From Thermophagus sp052400625 (lineage in GTDB: Bacteria > Bacteroidota > Bacteroidia > Bacteroidales > Marinilabiliaceae), in the NCBI GenBank assembly GCA_052400625.1, contig JBQTGH010000002.1: DNA of 64,000 nucleotides, one strand, 5' to 3'. The translations under genes and the position numbers were made by a program. Numbering within the stretch: position 1 is the first letter of the stretch; each line of letters begins with the position of its first letter. The notes beneath the pieces are model-generated. The model searched no databases. It saw nothing but the letters and a program-made list of their open reading frames with translations, and was not told the origin of the DNA. Shown in pieces: positions 53,310 through 62,958 of this stretch.

Positions 53310-55074
53310 CAATATATTCCCTTTTTTCAATTTTCAGTTTTAACAATTTAGAATGTTCTCCAAAATCCAAAGCCTTATTCCATTGTTCCAAGGCCCCATC
53401 CAAATTACCTGTTTTAAAAAGGATATCGCCATAGTGTTCATAAATAACACCATTAGGCTGCTCCAAATTTTCTATAGCTCTTTCAATTATAAATTTAGCT
53501 TCGGTATATCTTTTCTTTTTAAACAGAATCCAAGCATATGTATCTAAATAGGTAGAATTTCCAGGTTCTAGCTCAACCGTTTTTGCACTCATCTTTTCGG
53601 CTCTGTCCAATTCCTTACCTTCCAAAGCTAAGTAATAACTATAATTATTAAGAACAATAACGTTGTTTTCATCGATTTTTAAGGACTCTTCATAATGGTG
53701 GAATGATTGATCAATAATATCCATAGAATGAAAAATATCGCCTAAATAAGCGTGAAATTGGGATTTTAAGGAAGGATTCTGTTTCACTTTTTCCAATCCC
53801 AAACCTTTTTCCAAAGTTACAGTGGCTTTTTGGTATTCCTCCAACTGAAATAAAGAAACTCCATGAAACAAATAAAAAACAGGTTCATCAGGAAAGAAAG
53901 ATATAGCCACTTCCGATCGAGAAACTAATTCTGAATTTTCCCCTAATTGAGATAATAAAAATAAGTAATCTTGCCATAAATTAGCTTGAGATCCGTCTAA
54001 ATCAAGACCAGTCCGAAAAACATCACGTGCCTTTTTCTCTTTTTTAATACTAATTAAAAAATTACCATAACTGTGATAAATATCCCCTTGATATGGATGC
54101 AACTCAATCAATATTTCATAAATACCAATAATATCATTTTCATCCAAGAAACTCTGACCTTCACTAAACTGACCTAAAACCGGCAAGAATCTTCTAAACT
54201 TGTTTTCAAACCCTACTGATTTAGACCTAAATCCCTTAAAAAGTTGTTCCTTATAGGAAAGAGAATCACCCTGATTAAAAAAATAATTAGCCAGAGAAAA
54301 ATAAACATTTCCATTGTCGGGTTGAACTTGAAGCACTTTATCATATTCAGAAAAGGCCTTTTTATATTGATTATTTTCTAAGTAAAAATCCCCAAGCAAA
54401 ACCCTATAATCACCATAAGTCGGAAACCGATTGATCAATTTAATTAAGGCCCCTTCGGCTCCTTTTAAATCCTTATTTTCTAAATAAAGTTGATAAATCT
54501 CAAAAGAAAGACCTTCCTTAATGCCTATTATTTTTTCTATCTTCTCCAAATTGGAAATAGCATCCTCATACAATCCATTTTGAGATTGTAGTTGAGCTAC
54601 AAAATATAAATCTTCGACTGAAGGCGATTCTGACAAGAAAATTAATTTCTCAGCAGTTTTTACAGCACCAACACTATTTCCTTGATTTTGGTAAATTCTC
54701 GACAAAAGAAAAATATAATATCGATTAACAGGATCATATTTTACAGCCCTTTCCATTAATACTTGAGCATCTTCTACTTTATTATTAGCTAATAAAATTC
54801 TTGATAATTCATAAGCACAAGCAGCACAAGTAGAATCTATCTTCAATGCTTCGGCGAAATACATAAAACTTTTATTCACCTCATCAATGGCCTTATACCT
54901 ATTTCCCTCTAAAAAATAATAATCAAATTTTCTCTGATCATTATCACTCAGAATTATGCTTTTAGAATTGGATAATTCTATATTTTCTAAATCATCCTTT
55001 CCTGGCACCTCCTTTATAGAAGAACATGATGAAAAGAAAAATATCACTAAGGAAATAAGACCAAAATATTTCAT
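53302..55074 (-). CDS. TPR-repeat lipoprotein
   Basis: 590 aa with a lipoprotein signal (LVIFFFSSC, Cys about 17) and a dozen or so tetratricopeptide repeats, for example YKKAFSEYDKVLQVQPDNGNVYFSLA and AYLGDIFHSMDIIDQSFHHYEESLKID-type units. TPR scaffolds mediate protein assembly; the partner is unknown. It forms a unit with the DUF4292 and EnvC-like genes by overlapping ends. Confidence 0.88.
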   Translation of the reverse strand: MKYFGLISLVIFFFSSCSSIKEVPGKDDLENIELSNSKSIILSDNDQRKFDYYFLEGNRYKAIDEVNKSFMYFAEALKIDSTCAACAYELSRILLANNKVEDAQVLMERAVKYDPVNRYYIFLLSRIYQNQGNSVGAVKTAEKLIFLSESPSVEDLYFVAQLQSQNGLYEDAISNLEKIEKIIGIKEGLSFEIYQLYLENKDLKGAEGALIKLINRFPTYGDYRVLLGDFYLENNQYKKAFSEYDKVLQVQPDNGNVYFSLANYFFNQGDSLSYKEQLFKGFRSKSVGFENKFRRFLPVLGQFSEGQSFLDENDIIGIYEILIELHPYQGDIYHSYGNFLISIKKEKKARDVFRTGLDLDGSQANLWQDYLFLLSQLGENSELVSRSEVAISFFPDEPVFYLFHGVSLFQLEEYQKATVTLEKGLGLEKVKQNPSLKSQFHAYLGDIFHSMDIIDQSFHHYEESLKIDENNVIVLNNYSYYLALEGKELDRAEKMSAKTVELEPGNSTYLDTYAWILFKKKRYTEAKFIIERAIENLEQPNGVIYEHYGDILFKTGNLDGALEQWNKALDFGEHSKLLKLKIEKREYIDE

Positions 55075-55142
55075 CCCTAAAAAAATTTAAAAATCATGAC
55101 AACCCAGTATACAAAACCATTCTTGAAATAAACCGATATCTA

Positions 55143-55577
55143 CTAAATACCAGTGTGTCCGAAACCACCGTTTCCTCTGGTCGTATCACCAAGCTGCTCA
55201 CTAAAATACCACTCAAATCGCTCAAATTTATGAATCACCATCTGACATATCCGATCACCGCTATTAACTACAAACTCATCGTTAGACAAATTAATTAGAA
55301 CAACTTTAATTTCACCCCGGTAATCGCAATCAATAGTACCTGGAGAATTAAGAACAGTAATACCATATTTAGCCGCTAAACCACTTCTAGGCCTTATTTG
55401 TGCTTCCGTACCTTGAGGAAGTTCAATGTACAAACCTGTGGGAATAACCACTCTTTCAAAAGGTTTAATAACAACAGATTCTTCTAAAAAAGCCTTCAAA
55501 TCAACACCAGCAGCTCCTTCAGTAGCAAATTCAGGTGCACTATTATTACTCTTATTTATCAACTTTACTTTTATCAT
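55143..55577 (-). CDS. dut: dUTP diphosphatase
   Basis: 144 aa trimeric dUTPase that hydrolyses dUTP to dUMP, protecting DNA from uracil and feeding dTMP synthesis. All five motifs are visible, including AAGVDLKA (1), RPRSGLA (2), GTIDCDYRGE (3), GDRICQMV (4) and RGNGGFGHTG (5). The start overlaps the flippase gene by 26 bp. Confidence 0.96.
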   Translation of the reverse strand: MIKVKLINKSNNSAPEFATEGAAGVDLKAFLEESVVIKPFERVVIPTGLYIELPQGTEAQIRPRSGLAAKYGITVLNSPGTIDCDYRGEIKVVLINLSNDEFVVNSGDRICQMVIHKFERFEWYFSEQLGDTTRGNGGFGHTGI

Positions 55578-57015
55578 ATCTCTGCATTACAAAAAATGAA
55601 CCAATAAAAACGACAAATATACTCCCTTTAAAGAGATACAGAAAAAAAACCGACTCAATGGAAATCATTCTATCAACAAAATAGAAAAAACCACCTAAAA
55701 TAAAATAAATAAGGTATTTATCCGGACGATAAGGAACAGGATAATAATGCTGTCCTAAACCCCATGAAATAATCATAATAAAAAAATACCCACATAAAAG
55801 TGCCAATGCAGATCCAATTATACCAATTTGGGGGACTAATAAAATATTTAATGCAACAGTTAAGATGGCACCTATTCCTCCCATTAGGGCACCAATCCAT
55901 GTTTTATCGGTTAACTTGTACCATAAAGACAAATTAAAGTAAATACCATAAAACAATAAAGCTAAAAGAATAATAGGTATTATAAGATTTCCGCTAACAT
56001 AAATATCCGTTAATAAAATATTTAAAAAATCAATAAAAAGAGTCACGCCCAAAAAAATACATAAGCCGAAAAATATAAAGTAATCCATTACTTTAGCATA
56101 TGCTTCTTTTCCCTTTTCACGATTCTTAAAGAAAAAAGGTTCAAAGGCAAACCTAAAGGATTGTGCGAAAAGACTCATCAAAACACCAATTTTAAAATTT
56201 GCACCATAAATAGCAAGCTGACTAAATCCATCACCCCCCAACAAAGTTGGGAGTAAAATTTTATCTATATTTTGTGTTATCATGCCCGTAATCCCTACAA
56301 ACAAAATTGGTAAAGAATAAAGCAATACGGGTTTAAAAATGGAAAATTTAATCCTGTTAGGGTGCAATTTTATAAAAGGAATAAGCAACAATAGAGTAAC
56401 AAAACTGCTCAACACATTGCTAAAAAAAACATAAAATACCTTATCGAACAGACCATAAATATAAACCCACCGATCTGATAAATAGTTACCCTTAATTAAA
56501 AAAGGAATAAATAATAAAAAAGAAAGATTGAAAAATATATTTACTCCAATATTCACTAGTTTTATTACTCCAAATCTAATGGGCCGATTTTCAAGACGAA
56601 GCTGTGCGAAAGGAAGGGCTACAAACGAATCAATTGCAAGTATAATAAAAACTAAAAGAATAGTAATATCTTGACGCCCCCCATAATAGGCAGAACTGAC
56701 ATCATCATATAGAAAAAAACCCAAAATCAAAAATAAAAAACTGGTGATTCCCAATAAGGAAAGCAAACTATCGTAAACAACATGCTGATCTTTAGTTTTA
56801 CCTGCAAACCGAAAAAAACCGGTTTCCAATCCATAAGTAAGAATTACAAGCAGTACGGAAATAACCCCATAAAGATTAACAACAACTCCATATTCATAAG
56901 TAGACAACGTCCTGATATAGAAAGGCATTAACAACCAATTTAAAAGGCGTCCTATCATTGTGGACGCCCCATAAATGATTGTTTCACCGGCTAACTTTTT
57001 TAAACTTAATAACAT
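55552..57015 (-). CDS. Oligosaccharide flippase family protein
   Basis: 487 aa with about 12-14 membrane helices of the Wzx/polysaccharide-biosynthesis (MOP superfamily) type; N-terminus LLSLKKLAGETIIYGASTMIGRLLNWL fits RfbX-like flippases. Such proteins flip lipid-linked sugars across the inner membrane. The absence of nearby glycosyltransferases and the conserved place before dut in this phylum suggest a housekeeping role rather than a local polysaccharide cluster. Confidence 0.87.
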   Translation of the reverse strand: MLLSLKKLAGETIIYGASTMIGRLLNWLLMPFYIRTLSTYEYGVVVNLYGVISVLLVILTYGLETGFFRFAGKTKDQHVVYDSLLSLLGITSFLFLILGFFLYDDVSSAYYGGRQDITILLVFIILAIDSFVALPFAQLRLENRPIRFGVIKLVNIGVNIFFNLSFLLFIPFLIKGNYLSDRWVYIYGLFDKVFYVFFSNVLSSFVTLLLLIPFIKLHPNRIKFSIFKPVLLYSLPILFVGITGMITQNIDKILLPTLLGGDGFSQLAIYGANFKIGVLMSLFAQSFRFAFEPFFFKNREKGKEAYAKVMDYFIFFGLCIFLGVTLFIDFLNILLTDIYVSGNLIIPIILLALLFYGIYFNLSLWYKLTDKTWIGALMGGIGAILTVALNILLVPQIGIIGSALALLCGYFFIMIISWGLGQHYYPVPYRPDKYLIYFILGGFFYFVDRMISIESVFFLYLFKGSIFVVFIGSFFVMQRYDKSKVDK

Positions 57016-57106
57016 TAACTGGTTAAATTATTATTGAATAGTATTTAATTAAAAACCACGTAAATAAAAATTTTTTTAAAAGAAAGAGGTATAAATAATC
57101 AAAAAC

Positions 57107-58126
57107 TTAAAAAAAAGATGATTGAGTTGTATCAGGCGTCCTTCCAAAGTGCTGCAATGCTAAAGGTGTAGCAACTCTTCCCCTAGGAGTTCGTTTTAAA
57201 AAACCCTCCTTGATCAAAAAAGGTTCATACACTTCTTCAAGTGTTCCTGTATCTTCACCAATAGCAGTAGCAATAGTAGAAATCCCAACGGGTCCTCCAT
57301 TAAACTTATCAATGAGCGTTAACAATATTTTATGATCCATTTGATCCAAACCGTAATGATCAATGTTTAAAGCTTCCAAACTAATTTTAGTAATATCCAT
57401 ATCGATAGTTCCATTCCCTTTAACCAGTGCAAAATCTCGAACCCTACGCAGTAAAGCATTAGCAATCCTTGGAGTTCCTCTACTTCTACGGGATATTTCA
57501 CCGGCAGCTTCATCTTCAATAGGAATATTCAATATTTTAGAGGAACGCTTAACAATCCCCTTCAATACATCTGTATCATAATATTCAAGATGGCAATTAA
57601 TGCCAAATCTAGCTCTAAGAGGACTTGTAAGTAACCCACTTCTTGTAGTGGCCCCTATAAGTGTAAAGGGATTTAGTTCAATTTGAATACTTTTTGCACC
57701 AGGACCTTTATCAATGACAATATCAATTCTAAAATCCTCCATAGCCGAATAAAGATACTCTTCAACAATCGGACTTAATCGATGAATCTCATCAATAAAC
57801 AAAACATCCATTGGTTCCAAAGAAGTAAGAATCCCGGCAAGATCTCCTGGTTTATCCAAAACAGGACCGCTAGTTAATTTAAAACCTACACCTAATTCGT
57901 GTGAAATAATATGAGAAAGTGTTGTTTTTCCCAATCCAGGTGGACCATGCAACAAAACATGATCTAAAGCTTCCTCACGCATTAGGGCAGCTTTAACAAA
58001 TATTTCGAGATTCTCAACAACTTTAAATTGACCTCTAAAATCAGAAAAAGAAAGTGGTCTAAGTTTCTGTTCAAATTCGGGCTCTCTGGATTGCTCTAAA
58101 TCCGTATCGTGAATATCAAAATCCAT
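57107..58126 (-). CDS. ruvB: Holliday junction DNA helicase RuvB
   Basis: 339 aa AAA+ motor driving branch migration with RuvA. Walker A GPPGLGKTTL (about 60-69), Walker B LFIDEIHRL (about 108-116), sensor 1 ATTRSG (about 158-163), arginine-finger region GTPRIANALLRRVRDFA (about 214-230), C-terminal winged helix (FLKRTPRGRVAT). ruvA and ruvC are not in the window. Confidence 0.97.
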   Translation of the reverse strand: MDFDIHDTDLEQSREPEFEQKLRPLSFSDFRGQFKVVENLEIFVKAALMREEALDHVLLHGPPGLGKTTLSHIISHELGVGFKLTSGPVLDKPGDLAGILTSLEPMDVLFIDEIHRLSPIVEEYLYSAMEDFRIDIVIDKGPGAKSIQIELNPFTLIGATTRSGLLTSPLRARFGINCHLEYYDTDVLKGIVKRSSKILNIPIEDEAAGEISRRSRGTPRIANALLRRVRDFALVKGNGTIDMDITKISLEALNIDHYGLDQMDHKILLTLIDKFNGGPVGISTIATAIGEDTGTLEEVYEPFLIKEGFLKRTPRGRVATPLALQHFGRTPDTTQSSFF

Positions 58127-58132
58127 TATCAG

Positions 58133-58522
58133 TTAAACCATACTCATTTTAAATCCAAAACTACTAACAATCTGGTTAAATTGTTCTATATCAAATGGCT
58201 TAGCCATATATTCATCCATACCTCCATTAATACATTTATCCCTGTCTGCATCATAGGTGTTGGCAGTCAATCCTATAATTAAATTCTTTTGTCCCCATTC
58301 CCTTTCTCTCTGTCTTATTATTCGAGTAGCCTCTAGCCCATCCATAACAGGCATCATAAGATCCATAAGAATAATATCATATCTTTTATTTTTAACTTTA
58401 TCCACAGCTTCTTTTCCATTATTAGCTACATCAATTTGAAATCCATATTTGGATAGAGTTAAAAAAATAAGCTTCTGATTCAAAACATTATCTTCTACTA
58501 ATAATAATTTAATATCATTCAT
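58133..58522 (-). CDS. Response regulator, receiver domain only
   Basis: 129 aa CheY-like receiver without output domain. Phospho-acceptor Asp in DIILMDLMMPVMDG (about residue 55), acidic pair VEDN at the N-terminus, switch Thr in GLTAN and Lys in MAKPF. Ends immediately before the ruvB start (6 bp), so probably cotranscribed. No histidine kinase nearby. May act as a phosphorelay intermediate. Confidence 0.9.
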   Translation of the reverse strand: MNDIKLLLVEDNVLNQKLIFLTLSKYGFQIDVANNGKEAVDKVKNKRYDIILMDLMMPVMDGLEATRIIRQREREWGQKNLIIGLTANTYDADRDKCINGGMDEYMAKPFDIEQFNQIVSSFGFKMSMV

Positions 58523-58791
58523 GGAAAATTCATTTTTTATCCGGAACTGAAATTTATGGATTTTAAGAAGATAAAGTTAAAAAATAAAGCCCAAACTCAC
58601 TCTAAAAAAATTTTATTACATAAAAATATAAAACCAGCTTATAAAGGAATTAATCCATAATTCATGATACAAACAGAAATAAAGTTATCCATATCCTCTA
58701 CTACACTAGAAATCATAACACTTATAGAAAAATCCCCTTCAAATAATTCAAATAATAATTTCTTAAAAAATTTCTCATCCTTGCAAGAATC

Positions 58792-59790
58792 CTAATCCTT
58801 TTTATTCAAAAGTGAACCGGACAATTCAAACATTCTCTGAATTGGTTTAATCGCTTTCAAACGGATATCTTCTTTTACTTGAACTTCAGGAAATTCGTAT
58901 TTTAGGGTAAGATAAATTTTTTCCAAAGTATTAAGCCGCATAAATTCACAATCATTACATCCACAAGTCGAATCACTAGGTGGAGCGGCTATAAATGTTT
59001 TATCGGGTGAAGATTGTTGCATTTGATGCAATATTCCCGACTCTGTAGCCACAATAAATTTTTTGGAAGAAGATTGCTGGGTATATTTCAACAAATTGGC
59101 GGTGCTACCAATAAAGTCGGCGATAGTTAAAACAGGCTTTTTACACTCAGGATGCGCTAATATTAACGCATCAGAATGATCTTCCTTAAGTTGAACAATT
59201 TTTTCAACCGAAAATTTTTCATGTACATGACAAGCACCATCCCAAATAACCATTTCCCTTCCTGATATACTCTCCAAGTAATTTCCAAGATTTCTATCAG
59301 GACCAAAAATAATTTTCTGATCCTTAGGGATACTATTAATAATTTTTACTGCATTTGTAGAAGTAACAACTATATCAGAAAGAGCTTTTACTTCGGCTGA
59401 AGTATTCACATAGGTAATAACTATATGGTTCGGATGCTTTTTTATAAATTGCCGAAAATCTTCTTCTGGACAGCTGTCGGCTAGCGAACACCCCGCATTA
59501 AAATCAGGAACCAAAACCTTTTTATCGGGAGATAGAATTTTTGCAGTTTCACCCATAAACAAAACCCCAGATAACAAAATAATACTGGCATCCGTTTTTG
59601 ATGCTTCCCAAGCAAGAGCTAAACTGTCGCCCACGAAATCAGCAATATCTTGAATTTCATTCTTCTGATAATAATGAGCCATAATTAAGGCATTTTTTTT
59701 CTCTCTAAGAGAAATAATCTCACTTACCAAGTCCACTCCTTTCGGGATGAGTTCATCCACAAAACCTTTTTTCAACCAATCATTATACAT
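58792..59790 (-). CDS. nadA: Quinolinate synthase A
   Basis: 332 aa. NadA condenses iminoaspartate with dihydroxyacetone phosphate to quinolinate for NAD synthesis, using a [4Fe-4S] cluster. Cluster-related cysteines appear in AGCSLADSCPEE (about 110-118), DGACHVHEKF and CGCNDCEFM (about 285-293). Early motif IMAHYYQKNEIQDIADFVGDS is intact. nadB and nadC are not adjacent. Last minus-strand gene before the strand switch. Confidence 0.96.
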   Translation of the reverse strand: MYNDWLKKGFVDELIPKGVDLVSEIISLREKKNALIMAHYYQKNEIQDIADFVGDSLALAWEASKTDASIILLSGVLFMGETAKILSPDKKVLVPDFNAGCSLADSCPEEDFRQFIKKHPNHIVITYVNTSAEVKALSDIVVTSTNAVKIINSIPKDQKIIFGPDRNLGNYLESISGREMVIWDGACHVHEKFSVEKIVQLKEDHSDALILAHPECKKPVLTIADFIGSTANLLKYTQQSSSKKFIVATESGILHQMQQSSPDKTFIAAPPSDSTCGCNDCEFMRLNTLEKIYLTLKYEFPEVQVKEDIRLKAIKPIQRMFELSGSLLNKKD

Positions 59791-60219
59791 ACTAATAAAT
59801 TTTAAAAGAATAAATAATGATGATAATAGGCTGTCGAAAGTGTTTAAAAGATTTTAGGATATCCCTTGACTTTAATTGTAATGAATACTTTCCTTGCCTT
59901 TATCAACGGTTTATTATACTCTTATATTTTTATTATTCAATTTTTTAAAGACTATTATCAACAACTGTTAATACCTGACAAATTTAAAAAATAATTAATG
60001 GCTTGTTGTTAATGATGATTGTTTAATCTGTGAAAAACTAAATGGTAAAATCATGCTGTTTTAAGTCGAGAGTTCCAAATGTTCTGGTTAATGCATAAAT
60101 TTCTTAGTTTGTCAAGAATATTTTATCAGAAATTTATCACAGAAAGACAACATGTTTTCAACATCATATAAAATGGACAAATGAGACCGATTATTTATTA
60201 TCTTTGAAATCAAAAAAAT
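59791..60219. other. Candidate replication origin region
   Basis: A 429 bp AT-rich intergenic region between divergent nadA and rpiB. It contains four same-strand TTATC-starting nonamers resembling DnaA boxes: TTATCAACG (59900), TTATCAACA (59955), TTATCAGAA (60123) and TTATCACAG (60134); none is the exact TTATCCACA. Gene orientation and local C/G preference switch across it. A minus-strand TAAATTTG (59986-59979) may serve nadA. The origin call rests mainly on context, not on a proven box cluster. Confidence 0.4.
60199..60206 (+). promoter_or_regulatory. Candidate -7 element for rpiB
   Basis: TATCTTTG fits TAnnTTTG, with the rpiB ATG 13 bp downstream, so the message would have a very short leader. 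No -33 TTTG. Confidence 0.4.
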
Positions 60220-60660
60220 ATGCTGTTCAAGACGATAGGATTAGGTAGTGATCATGCAGGTTTTAACCTTAAAACTTTTATTAAAGGAGAGTTAATTAAG
60301 AAAGGAATAGTAGTGATTGACTTTGGTACCGATTCTGATGATAGTACCGATTATCCAGATTATGCGCATCCTTTGGCTAAAGCTGTTGAAAATGGAGAAT
60401 GTGAAATTGGTATTGCTATATGTGGAAGCGGTAATGGTATTAACATGACTGTTAACAAACATCAGGGTATTCGCTCTGCTTTATGCTGGAATACTGAGAT
60501 TGCCTATCTTGCCAGGCTTCATAATGATGCTAATATTTGTGCTTTGCCAGGAAGATTTTTGAAACAACAGGAAGCTTTGAAAATTGTTAATGCATTTTTA
60601 ACCACTGGCTTCGAAGGTGGTAGACATCTGCGGAGAATTAATAAAATTCCTTGTAAATAA
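60220..60660 (+). CDS. rpiB: Ribose-5-phosphate isomerase B
   Basis: 146 aa. RpiB interconverts ribose 5-phosphate and ribulose 5-phosphate. Landmarks: GSDHAGFNLK (about 9-18), DFGTDSDDSTDYPDYAH (about 34-50), the active-site CGSGNGI (about 69-75) and ARLHNDANICALPGRF (about 97-112). First plus-strand gene after the switch; lutB-like gene starts 10 bp on, so cotranscription is likely. Confidence 0.95.
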   Translation: MLFKTIGLGSDHAGFNLKTFIKGELIKKGIVVIDFGTDSDDSTDYPDYAHPLAKAVENGECEIGIAICGSGNGINMTVNKHQGIRSALCWNTEIAYLARLHNDANICALPGRFLKQQEALKIVNAFLTTGFEGGRHLRRINKIPCK

Positions 60661-60670
60661 TACTATCGTA

Positions 60671-62059
60671 ATGGGGGGTACAGAAAATAGAAATTTTTTA
60701 AAAGATTCGGAAAGAGTTGCTTTTGATTATAAACATCGAGCCACAATTCGTTTTAATATTTCAAAGTATGATGCAGCAGTAAATAAAGGAAGGCTCCGCT
60801 ATAAAGATTTGGAATTGGCAAAACAAAAGGCTGCTATCCTGAAAAGAAAGGTACTAAAAGAACTTCCATTCTATTTGCAACAATTTGAAAAAAATGCTAA
60901 AGCTAATGGTTGTGAAGTAAAATGGGCTGTTGACAGTGATCAAGCATTGGATATTATTTACGATATTGTTAAGGATTGTGGGGCCAAACTTATTGTGAAG
61001 AGTAAATCTATGACCACCGAGGAGGTAGATTTAAATCTTCACATGCAAAAGAACGGAATTCAATCCATAGAAACCGATCTGGGAGAATTTATTGTTCAGG
61101 TTGCTGGCGAAAAACCCTATCATATCGTTACCCCGGCCATGCATAAATCAAAAAAAGATATTGCATCTCTTTTTCATGATAAATTTAATCTTTCAGAGGA
61201 TTCTTCACCTGAAGAGATGACTCGATTTGTTCGTGGAAAACTGAGAAATGCGTTCAAAACTGCAGGTGTTGGCATTACCGGTGCAAACTTCCTTTTGGCG
61301 GAAGAAGGTGGTATTGCGCTAACAGAAAATGAAGGAAACGGGATGCTTTCATTTTCATTACCCAAAATTCATATTGTATTGGCAGGAATTGAAAAATTAT
61401 TGCCTTCCTATAAAGATTTAGATCTGATGTGGCCTTTGCTGGCGGTCCATGGCACCGGCCAGAAAGTAACTGTTTATAATTCGGTGGTTTTTGGCCCGGC
61501 AAATAAGGAAGAGAGGGGTGGACCAGAGCGAATGATTGTCATATTGCTGGATAATGGCCGCAGCGATCTCTATAACACAGTTGATCAATCAGAAGCGTTG
61601 GCTTGTATAAGATGTGGCGCTTGCCTGAATGCGTGTCCAATTTATAAAAATGTGGGTGGGTATACCTATAATTCCGTTTACAGCGGACCAATTGGATCCG
61701 TCATTACACCTCATCTTAAAGGATTAAAAGAATTTCAGCATCTTAGTTTTGCAAGCTCACTTTGTGGTAAATGTGGTGAAGTCTGTCCAGTTAAAATACC
61801 TTTGCCTGATCTGCTGTTGAAAAATCGTCGAGATGCAGTGGATAAAGGATTGAGACCCATATCGGAGAAATTGGTAATGAAGGGTATGGGAAAAGGATTA
61901 AGTTCTAGAACAATGATGGATTTGACCAAAGGAACATTTAAAAATTTTCTGGTTCGTTTATCAGGTGCTGGTTCATTGGTAGGGAAAAAACGTATGTTTC
62001 CTCAATTTGCACCATCCTCTTTTAGCAATCAATGGAAAAAAAGAAAACATAAACATTAA
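60671..62059 (+). CDS. lutB: LutB-like iron-sulfur protein (LUD domain)
   Basis: About 462 aa. N-terminal LUD domain (about 30-290: KSKSMTTEEVDLN, GANFLLAEEGGIALTENEGN), then a dicluster ferredoxin-like part with CIRCGACLNACPIY (about 310-323) and CGKCGEVCPVKIP (about 362-374). This is the LutB/YkgF architecture of the L-lactate oxidation complex LutABC. Neither lutA nor lutC lies in the window, so partners must be elsewhere or the protein serves another electron-transfer role. ATG 60671 is preferred over an upstream GTG (60617) that would overlap rpiB. Confidence 0.9.
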   Translation: MGGTENRNFLKDSERVAFDYKHRATIRFNISKYDAAVNKGRLRYKDLELAKQKAAILKRKVLKELPFYLQQFEKNAKANGCEVKWAVDSDQALDIIYDIVKDCGAKLIVKSKSMTTEEVDLNLHMQKNGIQSIETDLGEFIVQVAGEKPYHIVTPAMHKSKKDIASLFHDKFNLSEDSSPEEMTRFVRGKLRNAFKTAGVGITGANFLLAEEGGIALTENEGNGMLSFSLPKIHIVLAGIEKLLPSYKDLDLMWPLLAVHGTGQKVTVYNSVVFGPANKEERGGPERMIVILLDNGRSDLYNTVDQSEALACIRCGACLNACPIYKNVGGYTYNSVYSGPIGSVITPHLKGLKEFQHLSFASSLCGKCGEVCPVKIPLPDLLLKNRRDAVDKGLRPISEKLVMKGMGKGLSSRTMMDLTKGTFKNFLVRLSGAGSLVGKKRMFPQFAPSSFSNQWKKRKHKH

Positions 62060-62072
62060 ACAGAAAGTCATT

Positions 62073-62519
62073 ATGTTGTCGACCACATGTAAATATGCAG
62101 TAAGGGCAATAATTTTTATTGGTATGAAGGGAAGTGAAGAAAACCGAGCCAATGCGCGTATTATTGCTTCTGAATTAGGAATTCCAATGCAATTTTTAAG
62201 TAAAATATTGCAGATATTTGTTCGTAAAGGGCTGCTTAAAAGTGTGAAAGGCCCCACAGGAGGATTCTATCTCGCTAAGAATGCGAACGAAATTACTTTG
62301 TGTGATATTGTAGAGATTATTGACGGAAAAGATTTTTTTGAAACCTGTTTGATTGGTACAGGGCCTTGTCAGAGTTCTTCACATAAAAAGGAAAAATGTC
62401 CGGTACACGATCGCTATAGTGAAATTAGGGAGCAGGTTTTCCAATATTTTAAAAGTGAAACTATAGAGGGGATTATTAAACGTATGGGTCACGACGAAAA
62501 TATTTTGTTGAAGCTGTAA
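62073..62519 (+). CDS. Rrf2-family transcriptional regulator
   Basis: 148 aa winged-helix regulator. N-terminus LSTTCKYAVRAIIFIG and FLSKILQIFVRKGLLKSVKGPTGGF-type sequence are typical. Three cysteines in the cluster region (TCLIGTG..PC..KKEKCPVH, about 90-110) match the [2Fe-2S] or [4Fe-4S] ligands of IscR/NsrR-type members, so an iron-sulfur sensor is likely. It follows lutB by 13 bp and may regulate that operon. ATG 62073 is the family-consistent start; its 3' end overlaps the vanZ-like gene on the other strand by 31 bp. Confidence 0.92.
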   Translation: MLSTTCKYAVRAIIFIGMKGSEENRANARIIASELGIPMQFLSKILQIFVRKGLLKSVKGPTGGFYLAKNANEITLCDIVEIIDGKDFFETCLIGTGPCQSSSHKKEKCPVHDRYSEIREQVFQYFKSETIEGIIKRMGHDENILLKL

Positions 62520-62902
62520 ATTTTTCGCAATACCAGAAAACCTATATAAGCCATAATAATTCCCGAAGTGTTGGCTAAAAAATCCCATATGTCTTGATTT
62601 CGATCAGAGAGAATAGGTTGTACTACTTCTATGATTCCGCCGATGATGAAAATCCAAAGAACATAATACCATCTCGTTTGTTTAGTTTTGACTTTAATTT
62701 TTAAAAAATGAGTTCTTTCCATCAGGTAAACAAAAGTTAGAAAACCATACATTAAAAAATGAATGACCTTATCGGCATTTTCAAAAGTTAAAAAACGTGG
62801 CTTGTGGATATCTTCGCTCGATGACAAACTTAAAAATATAATAATACCTACTGTTGTAATGGTAAATTTATAGTTCTCAAATAGTTTGAGTGTTGTTTTC
62901 AT
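62489..62902 (-). CDS. VanZ-like membrane protein
   Basis: 137 aa with about four hydrophobic segments. The layout SSEDIHKPRFLTFENADKVIHFLMYGFLTFVYL and RNQDIWDFLANTSGIIMAYIG is that of VanZ-like proteins, whose role in non-resistance settings is unknown. Sole minus-strand gene in the right-hand part. Overlaps the rrf2 gene tail to tail. Confidence 0.85.
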   Translation of the reverse strand: MKTTLKLFENYKFTITTVGIIIFLSLSSSEDIHKPRFLTFENADKVIHFLMYGFLTFVYLMERTHFLKIKVKTKQTRWYYVLWIFIIGGIIEVVQPILSDRNQDIWDFLANTSGIIMAYIGFLVLRKIYSFNKIFSS

Positions 62903-62958
62903 TTTAATGAGATTGTTAATAAACTATGAATATTTGTTGATAACTTATTGTTTTAAAG

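Noticed and set aside
54020..54030. Fourth parS-like site
   Set aside because: Only the central CACGTG matches (ATCACGTGCC); arms do not.
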